A DNA stretch of 64,000 bases from Oscillospiraceae bacterium (GCA_015065615.1 SVPY01000008.1:1-64000), one strand, 5' to 3'; shown: positions 29,540 to 38,923, counted from the first letter of the stretch. The notes: generated from the sequence alone by a model not told the origin. Made by a program: numbers and translations.

Positions 29540-30469
29540 ATGAGCAAAAAAACATCAATCGGCGGCCAGGCTCTTATGGAAGGCATAATGATGGTTGGCC
29601 CTAATAAAAAGGTTGCCGCTTTCTGCGATAAAAACGGCAATATTACAACCGAAGAAATAGTTTGCCCTGCTTTAAAAGATAAATACCCCATTTTAGGCAA
29701 GCCCTTTATAAGAGGCATTTTCAGTATGGCTCACTCCCTTAATATGGGTATGAAGGCTATGGAGCGCTCTGCGGATAAAGCTATGGAAGGGGAAGAAGTC
29801 TCCGAGAGTAAGTTTGATAAATGGGTAACGGAGAAAATGGGCGATAAAATGTCCGGCGTTATTACTGCAGTAGGTAGTGTGCTGGGTATTCTTCTTTCCG
29901 TGCTTTTATTTATGTATCTGCCAAGTTTAATTACAAACGGCATCAAGTATTTTGCAGGCGAGGGCATAGAAGCCTTCAGAAGCTTAATTGAAGGCGGCTT
30001 AAGAATGGTAATATTCTTAATTTATATTCTTCTTATCTCTCTTATGCCCGATATAAAGCGTGTTTTTATGTATCACGGTGCAGAGCATAAAACAATTTTC
30101 TGCTACGAAGCAGAGCTTCCCTTAACTGTAGAAAACGTTAAAAAGCAGTCCCGTTTTCACCCCAGATGCGGCACAAGCTTTATGACTTTGATTATTTTAA
30201 TAGGTATTATAGTTGGCTTCTTAATTCCTTTCCAGGATCCCCTCTTAAGAACCCTTATGAAGATATTAACTCTTCCTGTGGTTATAAGTGTAGGCTACGA
30301 GCTTATTAAATTCTGCGGCAAGCACGACGGCATTTTATGCAGAATAATCTCTTATCCCGGACTTTTAATACAGAGAATTACCACAAAAGAGCCCGACGAT
30401 AAAATGATTGAAACAGCTATCGCCGCTATGGAAGAGGTTATCCCCGAAAACGGAGAAGACATTATATAA
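29540..30469 (+). CDS. DUF1385 membrane protein
   Basis: SIGGQALMEGIMMVGPNKKV, YHGAEHKTIFCYE, HPRCGTSFM. Confidence 0.92.
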   Translation: MSKKTSIGGQALMEGIMMVGPNKKVAAFCDKNGNITTEEIVCPALKDKYPILGKPFIRGIFSMAHSLNMGMKAMERSADKAMEGEEVSESKFDKWVTEKMGDKMSGVITAVGSVLGILLSVLLFMYLPSLITNGIKYFAGEGIEAFRSLIEGGLRMVIFLIYILLISLMPDIKRVFMYHGAEHKTIFCYEAELPLTVENVKKQSRFHPRCGTSFMTLIILIGIIVGFLIPFQDPLLRTLMKILTLPVVISVGYELIKFCGKHDGILCRIISYPGLLIQRITTKEPDDKMIETAIAAMEEVIPENGEDII

Positions 30470-31302
30470 TGAAAACGCTTAAAGAACTTTATCTCTTTGC
30501 CAAAAAGGAGCTTAAAGAGAAGGAAGAGGGAGAGGCTTTAATTCTTAGTGAAGCTTTTCTTTCTGCAGGCAGGCGCGAAATTTCCCTTTACGGCGAAAAA
30601 ACTGTGCCCGAAACAGAAAGCGAAAAATTCCTTGAGGCTGTAAAAATGCGAAAAGAAAATAGACCCCTTCAGTATATTACGGGATACGAATATTTCGGTG
30701 ATATGAAGCTGGAAGTCGGCGAAGGGGTGCTTATTCCAAGGGAAGATACCTTGCCTCTGTGCGAGGTTGCCGCCGAATTTGCAGGCGATAAAAATGTATT
30801 GGGTATTGACCTTTGCTCAGGCAGCGGCGCCATAGCCTTGTATATTGTAAATAAGTGTAAAAATTCCAAAGTTTACGCTATGGAGCTTTACGAAGGCGCA
30901 ATAAAATACCTTGAAAAGAATATTGAAGCTTACGGCGAAAAGAGAGTAAATTTCATTAAAGGCGACGTGCTTGAAAATCCCGATGAAAATTTACCTGAGC
31001 TTGATTTTATAGTTTCAAATCCCCCCTATATTTTAACTTCCGAAGTGGCTTCTTTGCAGGAGGAAGTAAAAAAAGAGCCCGTAACTGCCCTTGACGGCGG
31101 TGAGGACGGCCTTGTTTTTTACCGCCATATCGTTAAAGAGTGGGGTAGAAAACTTAAAAAAGGCGGTCTTATGGCTTTTGAAGCCGACCCTCAGGAAATG
31201 GAAGATATCAAGAAGCTTCTTTTAAACGGCGGTTTTGATAATATAGGTATCGTAAACGATTTAGGTGACCTTCAAAGGGTAGTTTACGGGTATAAAAAAT
31301 AA
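30469..31302 (+). CDS. prmC: Release factor glutamine N5-methyltransferase
   Basis: GIDLCSGSGAIALYIV, FIVSNPPYI motifs. Confidence 0.92.
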   Translation: MKTLKELYLFAKKELKEKEEGEALILSEAFLSAGRREISLYGEKTVPETESEKFLEAVKMRKENRPLQYITGYEYFGDMKLEVGEGVLIPREDTLPLCEVAAEFAGDKNVLGIDLCSGSGAIALYIVNKCKNSKVYAMELYEGAIKYLEKNIEAYGEKRVNFIKGDVLENPDENLPELDFIVSNPPYILTSEVASLQEEVKKEPVTALDGGEDGLVFYRHIVKEWGRKLKKGGLMAFEADPQEMEDIKKLLLNGGFDNIGIVNDLGDLQRVVYGYKK

Positions 31303-31434
31303 ATATTCAAAAAATTATTAAAATTTTTTATTTTTAATGTAACATTTCGGGCTTCTTTTCCGTATTATCATAGGTTAAGAAAAACCGATATAAATAAAAC
31401 ATAAACAAAACATAAACCGAAAGGAAAAAACAAA

Positions 31435-31926
31435 ATGAAAAAGTTTTTAGCACTCTTACTCGCAGTTTTATTCGCAGTTTCCGTAGCAGCTTGCGGCAAC
31501 GGCGCAGAATCTTCCAAGAAAATTGAAGGCACACTTGAAGAAGTTATGCAGCAGATTATCGACACAGTTGACGTTGACGCTGAAGTTAAGGAATACGTTC
31601 TCGGCGGTTTAATGCAGATGCCCGTTGATAAAGAAGGCGAAGCTTACTACTTAGGCAAAGAAGGTTTCAACTACGTAGAAGCTTTAGCAGCTGAGCCTAT
31701 GATTACAGCTCAGGCTTTCTCTTTGGTTCTTATCAGAACAGAAAACGCTGAGGAATCCGCTAAGATTTCCGAGGAGATCGTAAAGGTTGTAGACCCCAGA
31801 AAGTGGCTCTGCGTTGGCGTTGAAGAAGATCAGGTTAAGTCCGCTTACGTTAACGACCTCGTAATTCTCATTATGGCAGAAAATGCTGATAAGTACATCG
31901 AGGCTTTCAACGCTCTTGCTAAATAA
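31435..31926 (+). CDS. Hypothetical lipoprotein
   Basis: Lipobox VSVAAC; good RBS; terminator follows. Confidence 0.75.
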   Translation: MKKFLALLLAVLFAVSVAACGNGAESSKKIEGTLEEVMQQIIDTVDVDAEVKEYVLGGLMQMPVDKEGEAYYLGKEGFNYVEALAAEPMITAQAFSLVLIRTENAEESAKISEEIVKVVDPRKWLCVGVEEDQVKSAYVNDLVILIMAENADKYIEAFNALAK

Positions 31927-31943
31927 TCAAAAGGCAAAAAATT

Positions 31944-31975
31944 ATCCCACAGATTTATTTCTGTGGGATTTTTTC
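31944..31975 (+). terminator. Intrinsic terminator
   Basis: ATCCCACAGA-tttatt-TCTGTGGGAT then TTTTTC. Confidence 0.8.
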
Positions 31976-31990
31976 TATATTATATATCAA

Positions 31991-32491
31991 TTAAGAGGAA
32001 GTATATTTATCACTTGGCAGTAAGCCGTCGCTCCCTGAGGTGGTATTGCCGTAGCTTCTGTAGAAATTTACTGCCGCATTTTTAAATTCATTTGCCTCGT
32101 ATTTTCTTAAATAATGTGCCGCGTGGTCTGAAATCACCGTTAAATACTCTTTGCCGTTTTCTTCAGTTACGGCATATGCAATGCCTTTATAAATCACTAT
32201 GCCTTTGGCGTTTTTTGTAACTTCGGTGAAATTTTCCACGGGTCTGTAATAATAGTAACTGCCTTTATCCGTGGCTTGTCCGTTCATACATCTTGCGCCA
32301 AGGCGGAAACCTTTAGCATCGACTTCGCCTACGCCGGTAAAACTAACGTTATGGAATAGCCCTACCGTCATCTCTTTAACAGGCAGAGTGCCGCTTTCAT
32401 TCTTCTCGTTAAATATATATCCGTTTGAACAGCCCGAAAACACAGAAAGAATCAGGCACAATGTAATTATTAAACTAAAAATTCTTTTCAT
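31991..32491 (-). CDS. Hypothetical lipoprotein
   Basis: MKRIFSLIITLCLILSVFSGC lipobox. Confidence 0.6.
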   Translation of the reverse strand: MKRIFSLIITLCLILSVFSGCSNGYIFNEKNESGTLPVKEMTVGLFHNVSFTGVGEVDAKGFRLGARCMNGQATDKGSYYYYRPVENFTEVTKNAKGIVIYKGIAYAVTEENGKEYLTVISDHAAHYLRKYEANEFKNAAVNFYRSYGNTTSGSDGLLPSDKYTSS

Positions 32492-32567
32492 AAAATCACT
32501 CTCCTTTCCCGTTTCACTATATAAGACGTATAGAAAGGTAAAATATTACACCGATAATAAGAAAAAC

Positions 32568-32622
32568 AAAAATAAAAATGACCCTTGATTGTTTCATCAC
32601 CAGTAATCCACAATCAAGGGTC
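32568..32622 (-). terminator. Terminator hairpin of ncRNA copy 1
   Basis: GACCCTTGATTGT-GGATTACTGGTGATGAA-ACAATCAAGGGTC-ATTTTTATTTTT on the minus strand. Confidence 0.8.
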
Positions 32623-33118
32623 ATTTCTGTTCAATCTTAGTATCTAACATCAATTGTTTACCTTCGCTTTCTTTGAACTGAAACGATACCCATTTATTAA
32701 ATTTTCCTTATGCGTTCTCTTTATTTCGTACTACCTTTCCATATTATTTTCTCTTTCCTTAAATTCGGTTATCTTTAAGCTTAATCTTAAAGTATTTTCT
32801 AAATTTATCTTCTTTAAAAAATATACCGTAATTTATTTTTTAAGAATTCTATCGTACGTGCTTTTCGAGAACTCTTTTTCGTGAGGCATCATTTCGTGAT
32901 TCCTTTTTTCAGGAGAAATTTTGGAGTCAGTCTTGCTTTTTTTGCTCACATCTGAAATTCTGTTTCCTAATGGCGGCTCGTGCCGAATTTTAATTTTCCT
33001 AATTATTTTTTTGGTTACTTCAATTCTCCTCGCTGAATCTTTTGGCCCTTTAATAATTATTTAAATTAAATCGGTTTTAAGATTAGTACATTGGACTCAT
33101 CCTTTCTTTTCTGTGATT
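32568..33118 (-). ncRNA. Candidate long structured ncRNA, copy 1
   Basis: Repeated at 39687-40082 in inverted orientation: shared promoter, AAAGGATGAGTCCAATGTAC start, AAAAGCAC(R)TACGATA and TATTTTTTAAAGAAGA...ACTTTAAGATTA blocks, and a covarying terminator stem. Confidence 0.7.
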
Positions 33119-33120
33119 AA

Positions 33121-33149
33121 ATAATAACATAAAATTCACTAAAATACAA
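33121..33149 (-). promoter_or_regulatory. Promoter of ncRNA copy 1
   Basis: TTGTAT-17-TATTAT, conserved in position with copy 2. Confidence 0.6.
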
Positions 33150-33221
33150 TATGGAATAATGCACAAATATAAAGGCACCGAATTGTGCAAAAGGGAGAAA
33201 ATAATGTGATGTGCGCAAAAA

Positions 33222-33292
33222 CTATTGACATTTAGTATATAATGTGATAATATAAATGTGTTGGGTTGCTTTTTTCGGGAGAGCTACCCGTT
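33222..33292 (+). promoter_or_regulatory. Divergent promoter and leader hairpin of copy 1
   Basis: TTGACA-17-TAATAT then TGTGTTGGGTTGCTTTTTTCGGGAGAGCTACCCG, same leader as upstream of the YgjP-like gene in copy 2. Confidence 0.55.
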
Positions 33293-33381
33293 TAATTTTA
33301 TTTTAAATTATTATTTTATGAAGTTTATAAAAAGTAAGGCAGCTGATTTTATTCAGCCGCCTTTTTCTTTTTGTAATTTGA

Positions 33382-34206
33382 TTATACGCCCGAATAAGCG
33401 GAGAAACCGCCGTCAACGGGAATTGTAACGCCTGTTACAAAGCCTGCTTTTTCGCTGTCTACAATCCAGGAAAGTGTGCCTAATAATTCTTCGGGTTTAC
33501 CGAATCTGCCCATGGGAGTTGCGGCTAAAATTTTGCCGGTTCTTGCTGTGGGCGTGCCGTCGGGGTTAAAGAGAAGAGCCTGATTCTGTGCTGTTACAAA
33601 GAAGCCGGGAGCAATAGCGTTTACTCTGATGCCTGTTTTTGCAAAGTGAACTGCAAGCCACTGTGTGAAGTTGGAAACTGCGGACTTAGCTGCGCTGTAT
33701 GCGGGAATCTTTGTTAAGGGTCTGTAGGCGTTCATGGAAGAAACGTTTAAAACGCTGCAGCCTTCTTCACCTATCATATCCTTGATAAATACCTGTGTGG
33801 GGAGAAGTGTGCCCATTAAGTTTAAGTCAAATACGAAGTTAAAGCCTTCTTTGGGGAGGTTGAAGAATGTAAGAATATCGTCTCTTGCTTCGTCGCCTTC
33901 TTCATATTCTTCGTGAACTGTTGTACACTTGGGGTTATTGCCGCCTGCACCGTTAACTAAAAGTGTGCATTTACCAAGGTCATTAAGTACCTTTTCGTGA
34001 ATTTCTTCGAGACATGCTTTATCAAGTACGTTTGCCTTGTAAGCTTTAGCCTCGCCGCCCTCTGCGATAATTTCTTCAGCTACCTTCTGAGCTGCTGCAT
34101 CGTTTAAGTCAAGGAGCGCTACCTTGTAGCCATCCTTTGAAAGCTGTTTTGCAAATGCGGAGCAAAGAACACCGCCTGCACCTGTAACTACTGCTACTTT
34201 TGCCAT
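33382..34206 (-). CDS. SDR family oxidoreductase (D-mannonate oxidoreductase-like)
   Basis: VVTGAGGVLCSAFAKQLSKDGYKVALLD, NGAGGNNPKCT, YSAAKSAVSNFTQWLA. Confidence 0.85.
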   Translation of the reverse strand: MAKVAVVTGAGGVLCSAFAKQLSKDGYKVALLDLNDAAAQKVAEEIIAEGGEAKAYKANVLDKACLEEIHEKVLNDLGKCTLLVNGAGGNNPKCTTVHEEYEEGDEARDDILTFFNLPKEGFNFVFDLNLMGTLLPTQVFIKDMIGEEGCSVLNVSSMNAYRPLTKIPAYSAAKSAVSNFTQWLAVHFAKTGIRVNAIAPGFFVTAQNQALLFNPDGTPTARTGKILAATPMGRFGKPEELLGTLSWIVDSEKAGFVTGVTIPVDGGFSAYSGV

Positions 34207-34243
34207 TTTAAAAATCCTCCGTTTATTTATATAAATTAATAAT

Positions 34244-35638
34244 TTACTGTATTTCGGGTCCTGCCGAAACAGGGTCTGCTTTACTCGTGTGCTCTTTTAT
34301 ATTTCCGTAAGCAATCTTGTATGCAAGAGTTTTTGCACTTTCTATGGGGAAATCATCTTCAATAACCCATTTACTCAGCAAGCTGCAAAGAATACGGCGG
34401 AAATAATCGTGGCGGGCGTAGGAAAGGAAGGAGCGGGAGTCGGTAAGCATACCGTAAAATGCGCCGATAAAGCCTTCCTCCGCCATTGTTTCCATCATAT
34501 TGAGAATTCCGCGCTTGTGGTCGCAGAACCACCAGGCTGCTCCCGGTACCACGCCTCTGAATGAACCGCATATTGCTGCAAGCTGAGAGTTCATAACGGG
34601 GTTTAAGTTGTATATAATGGTTCTGGGGAGCTTATTTTTATTATTGAGAGTATCAAGAACGCTCATTATTCTTGTGCCGTCAATAATATCTCCGATACAG
34701 TCGCTGCCAGCATCCTTACCGCAGGTTTTGGTAAGAAGGGAGTTCGCATCGCGCTTAACGGCAATATGAAGCTGCATTGTAATGTTTCTTTTCTTGTATT
34801 CGCCTGCAAGGAAGTTTGTGAGGTAACCGATGAAAATATCCTTTTCCTCTTTGGTAATATCATTGCCTAAAAGAGCTTTTATAAATACTTTTTCGGCTTC
34901 CTCTCTGGGGTATATTTTTGAGGGGAAATCTTCAATGCCGTGGTCGGCAAAATTACAGCCGCGAGCTACGAATTCATCAAGAGCAAGGCGTATGGCAATT
35001 CTTAAATCGCCGATATCGTCGATATGAAGGCCGGCTCTTACGCCGAATTTTTTAATGTAATCTGAGTAGCCCTTTTTATCGATATTCAGAAGATTATCGG
35101 GGCGGAAAGCAGGCACTACTATAGTTTTGAAATTTTTGTCCTTTGCAATTTCCTTGTGGTACTCAAGGTAATCGGCAGGGTCATCGGTAGTTGCAATATA
35201 TTCAACCTTTGCTTTCTCAATAAGCTTACGGGGAGAAAGCTGAGTTTCGGTAATATATTTACCTGCCAAATCGTAAATTTCGTCAGCTGTTTCACCGTTT
35301 AAGGGAATATCGATGCCGAAATAAAGGGAAAGCTCCATCATACTCCAGGTGTATAAGGGGTTGCCGCCGCAAAGTGAAATAGTCTCGGCGTATTTTCTGA
35401 ATTTTTCACGCCAGGGCGCGCTGCCTGTAATATAATATTCATCTACGCCTGCCTGACGCATAAGCCTCCACTTGTAATGGTCGGCGCCAAGCCACATCTG
35501 ACCGATGTTATCAAAAACCTTGTCTTCATAAATTTCCTGAGGTACAAGATGGCAGTGGTAGTCGATTATGGGTAAATTCTTAATGCCTTCGTAAAGCTCT
35601 TCCGAGAGCTTGTTATCCAGAAGATAATTCTCACGCAT
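34244..35638 (-). CDS. uxaC: Glucuronate isomerase
   Basis: PIIDYHCHLVPQEI, GADHYKWRLMRQAGV, TDSRSFLSYARHDYFRRILC. Confidence 0.95.
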   Translation of the reverse strand: MRENYLLDNKLSEELYEGIKNLPIIDYHCHLVPQEIYEDKVFDNIGQMWLGADHYKWRLMRQAGVDEYYITGSAPWREKFRKYAETISLCGGNPLYTWSMMELSLYFGIDIPLNGETADEIYDLAGKYITETQLSPRKLIEKAKVEYIATTDDPADYLEYHKEIAKDKNFKTIVVPAFRPDNLLNIDKKGYSDYIKKFGVRAGLHIDDIGDLRIAIRLALDEFVARGCNFADHGIEDFPSKIYPREEAEKVFIKALLGNDITKEEKDIFIGYLTNFLAGEYKKRNITMQLHIAVKRDANSLLTKTCGKDAGSDCIGDIIDGTRIMSVLDTLNNKNKLPRTIIYNLNPVMNSQLAAICGSFRGVVPGAAWWFCDHKRGILNMMETMAEEGFIGAFYGMLTDSRSFLSYARHDYFRRILCSLLSKWVIEDDFPIESAKTLAYKIAYGNIKEHTSKADPVSAGPEIQ

Positions 35639-35789
35639 AAAAGTGCTCCTTTGTTTTTATTCCGTACTTCATATAAAATAAGAATAGCTTAAATTTTACC
35701 AATCTGCAAGGATTATTTATAATTTTGCATAAATTGCAATACGCTTGCTTATTATTACAAGATAAAAGGACGCAAAATCAAAAATAAAT

Positions 35790-37871
35790 TTATTCGAGAC
35801 ATTTGCATTTATAAATATAATATGCAGCAACCGAAGCAAAGCCGTGGTCCAGGCTTGCGTTCTCGCCCATATGCTCCCACAAAGTACCTGTTTTTTCTGC
35901 CATATTTATAAAGAAACTCTTGCATTCATCAAGCACCTTTTCGTTATCTTTTTCTCTTAAAAGTACTTCGAGTCTCAGGTAATTACCGATAAATGCATTG
36001 GATTTTGAAACCTCCGGGTAGGTTTTTTCATAGTTGCGCTTGGGTCCGAATTCATCTACCATTTTAGCCCAAAGCTTCGGGTGGCTTTCTTTGGAAATAA
36101 GCTTAAAGAACATTGCATAGTACTGGCAGGTTTCTGTAATATTTTCGGTTCTTACAAGGTTATTGCCATCTCTTAAAGAATTATCTACGAAGAATTCGCC
36201 ATTGAAACCGAATTTCAGAATGTTTTCTCTTATAATTTCGCTTTTTTCGGTGTAAGAAGCATCGCCGTATAGCTTGCCTGCCGCTCTTAAAGCATCCATA
36301 TAGAGCATATTGCTGGGGAAGTTGACGCCTGTTACATGGTCGTCGTTATTGCAGGCGCTCCATTCTACGAATACCCAGCCTTTTAAATTCTCCAGAAGAT
36401 TATATTCGTTTTCACACTCTTTGAAGTAATTCAGTACACCGTCCACTTTGTTTCTTGCAAGTTTTACAAGCTCAGTATCGCCTGTTCTTTCAAGGTAATT
36501 TTCAAGCTCAAGAATAAACCACAAAGCCCAGTTGGGAATATGGTTGCCGTTATAGTGGTCGGCAGGGTAGCACATAGGCAGCATTCCCTCGGGGAGCTCT
36601 TTGAGCTGAGGGGATAAAATTAAATTCTCCAGGAAATTTTTCTCAACAGAATTTTTACCTGTGAAGAACTTTTCTGCCTGACCTGAGAAGTAACTGTCGC
36701 AAAGCCAGCCGGCTCTTTCTCTTGCAGGGCAGTCGGTTAAAACGTCTAAAGCGTTATGAATAAAAGTATTTCTTGCAGCTTCAATAATTTTATCCAGCTT
36801 ATAATCACCTGTAGTAAAGCTGAATTTTTCCGTATCGGGGTTTTCGTAGGTAATGAGACCTAATTTTTCGATTTCAACATCACCGCCTATTACGTTTAAG
36901 CGGAAAAATCTGCCTACGTAGGGCTCGAAAGAAATTAAATCATATTCGCCTTTTTGTAAATGATATTTAACGGCAGAAGTAAGGTCATTGCGCTCGTGAT
37001 TGATTTCGGTGCAGTTTTCTTTTGGGAAAGATAATTCATCGCACAGGATATAAACGTCACACTCACTTAAAACTTTACACTTGAGGCTGAAAAATCCGCA
37101 AAGTGTACGCTTAGTATCGTAAGTTTTATAATAGCCTTCTTTTTTATCGCCGTTTTTATAGTATTCCATTTGGAAAAATTCATCATAAAGGCACTCTGAA
37201 AGCTCCTCGTATCTATAAGCTTTAAAAGTATCCTTAGAGTTTTCGGCATCATTTAATGCGCGTGAGCGGAATACAGGCACTTTTTCTTTTTTTATTATAA
37301 TGCCGCCATCTTCAAAGCTATCAGGGAAAGCAATATATTTTAATTCGGGATAGCTTACGTTACGGCTAAGCTCCTTGGGGCCTTCAACTTCATTTGTTTC
37401 AACTTCGGGGAAGAAGCTTTCGTCACCAAGGTAAAAAGCCTTCCTGTCTTTTTTCATATCATAACTTTCAACGAAGCAGCGCTGAAAACTTGCTCTGTGG
37501 GATTTTACCACACGGTCGTTTATATAGAAAGCCTTGAAATCTTTAATATCTGCAATAATTTCGCCGCAGCAAGTGATTTCGGCGCCGAAATAAGGCAGTT
37601 CATCAAGTAAATAATAGCTGTTGCAATTATTGGCGTAAACCTCAAAAACTATATTGATATTTCCAAGAGGCAAAGAATATTCGTCAATTCTTACGTATCC
37701 GTGAGCTGCTCTTGCAGGGCCGTAAGCCAGAAATTCGCCGTTAACAAACATTCTGTATACGCCGCTTGACTTTATTTTGATTTTTGCACCTTTTTTGTTT
37801 TCAAATTTATAGCTGAAAGCTAAACTATGATTCATTAAATCTCTTAATACTTTATTCCATACCGTTATCAT
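35790..37871 (-). CDS. Alpha-L-rhamnosidase-like (GH78-type) glycoside hydrolase
   Basis: ALDVLTDCPARERAGWLCDSYFSGQA motif of six-hairpin rhamnosidase-like enzymes. Confidence 0.8.
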   Translation of the reverse strand: MITVWNKVLRDLMNHSLAFSYKFENKKGAKIKIKSSGVYRMFVNGEFLAYGPARAAHGYVRIDEYSLPLGNINIVFEVYANNCNSYYLLDELPYFGAEITCCGEIIADIKDFKAFYINDRVVKSHRASFQRCFVESYDMKKDRKAFYLGDESFFPEVETNEVEGPKELSRNVSYPELKYIAFPDSFEDGGIIIKKEKVPVFRSRALNDAENSKDTFKAYRYEELSECLYDEFFQMEYYKNGDKKEGYYKTYDTKRTLCGFFSLKCKVLSECDVYILCDELSFPKENCTEINHERNDLTSAVKYHLQKGEYDLISFEPYVGRFFRLNVIGGDVEIEKLGLITYENPDTEKFSFTTGDYKLDKIIEAARNTFIHNALDVLTDCPARERAGWLCDSYFSGQAEKFFTGKNSVEKNFLENLILSPQLKELPEGMLPMCYPADHYNGNHIPNWALWFILELENYLERTGDTELVKLARNKVDGVLNYFKECENEYNLLENLKGWVFVEWSACNNDDHVTGVNFPSNMLYMDALRAAGKLYGDASYTEKSEIIRENILKFGFNGEFFVDNSLRDGNNLVRTENITETCQYYAMFFKLISKESHPKLWAKMVDEFGPKRNYEKTYPEVSKSNAFIGNYLRLEVLLREKDNEKVLDECKSFFINMAEKTGTLWEHMGENASLDHGFASVAAYYIYKCKCLE

Positions 37872-38035
37872 GTATAAAACCTCCTTTTTGAAATAGTATA
37901 GCTATAAAAAGATAACTTGTCAATAATCGTCGATTGTACTTTAAATTAAACACAGCTTCACGGTTACACTATATATAGTGTGCGGCTTGATTTTTAGCCG
38001 ATATATACAATTAAAATGTTTGTAAAATAAAACAG

Positions 38036-38064
38036 TTGACAAAAAAGAGAATGTAGTATAAACT
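38036..38064 (+). promoter_or_regulatory. Promoter of the riboswitch-transporter unit
   Basis: TTGACA-17-TAAACT. Confidence 0.6.
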
Positions 38065-38084
38065 ATAACCATAACAAAAAGGCG

Positions 38085-38207
38085 CCCCGAATTAAGGGAC
38101 GCATCTTTCGGTAACTGACGGATTATTGTGGTCACACAAAGGGAGCCGAAAGAAAATAAAGCCGACCGTCTGGGCAGATCTGCAGTGATGCAGGTTTGCC
38201 CTTTTTG
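38085..38207 (+). promoter_or_regulatory. Probable ZTP (pfl) riboswitch with overlapping intrinsic terminator
   Basis: AACTGACGGA...GTGGTCACAC...GGGAGCC...CCGACCGTCTGGGCA resembles the pfl-motif core; GGGCAGATCTGCAGTGATGCAGGTTTGCCC-TTTTTG terminator. Confidence 0.75.
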
Positions 38208-38240
38208 TTATTTATTTTTAAATTTTGGAGGATTATTTAA

Positions 38241-38849
38241 ATGATTCAGGGAACAATTAAAGGTATTTTGGCAGGCCTTTGCATTTCCATAGGCGGAAGT
38301 GTATTTTTATCCTGCGAAAGCAAGGTGGTAGGAGCTATTTTCTTCTGCGTAGCGCTTCTTGCTATCTGTATGTTTGGTTTTGCTCTTTTTACAGGTAAGG
38401 TTGGCTTTTTAGCCGTAAACCATACAAAAACAGATTTCAGAGATGTGCTTACTTCTCTTCTCGGCAATTTCATCGGCTGTGTGTTATTCGGCCTTATGAT
38501 TCAGGTAGGCGCACCTAAGTTAATTTCAGCGGCGCAGGTTATCTGTACGGCTAAATTGGCTCAGACTGTTTGGGAAGCTCTTATCCGCGCATTTTTCTGC
38601 GGTGTGCTTATGTATGCCGCCGTATGGATCTACAGAAACAAAAACAGCATATCTGCAATTTTCTTCTGTGTTCCGGTGTTTATTTTAAGCGGTTTCGAGC
38701 ACTCAATTGCAAATATGTTCTATTTTGCAGTATCAGGCTATTTTACCTGGGAGGCTTTAATTTACATAGTGCTTATCGTAATAGGTAACAGCGTAGGCGG
38801 TTTATTTATTCCCATGATGCTGAAGCTTTGCGAGGAAAAGAAGGCTTAA
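38241..38849 (+). CDS. Formate/nitrite transporter (FNT) family protein
   Basis: GTIKGILAGLCISIGGSVFL, GNFIGCVLFG, FVLSGFEHSIANMFYF-like FNT motifs. Confidence 0.88.
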   Translation: MIQGTIKGILAGLCISIGGSVFLSCESKVVGAIFFCVALLAICMFGFALFTGKVGFLAVNHTKTDFRDVLTSLLGNFIGCVLFGLMIQVGAPKLISAAQVICTAKLAQTVWEALIRAFFCGVLMYAAVWIYRNKNSISAIFFCVPVFILSGFEHSIANMFYFAVSGYFTWEALIYIVLIVIGNSVGGLFIPMMLKLCEEKKA

Positions 38850-38893
38850 AGCTTAACCGTACCGTGGGCGCGGCTGAAAAACTTTAACTAAAA

Positions 38894-38923
38894 AAGGGAG
38901 GTGCATTAATTTGCATCTCCCTT
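38894..38923. terminator. Intrinsic terminator between convergent genes
   Basis: AAGGGAGGTGCA...TGCATCTCCCTT with A/T tracts. Confidence 0.7.

Noticed and set aside
32654-32884. Plus-strand 76-aa Phe/Leu-rich ORF
   Set aside because: Lies antisense within ncRNA copy 1, no RBS, not preserved in copy 2.
33098-33112. Hammerhead ribozyme at GGATGAGTCC in the ncRNA
   Set aside because: Resembles CUGAUGAGUCC but lacks the leading CU, the GGAC stem II partner and the GAAA core.
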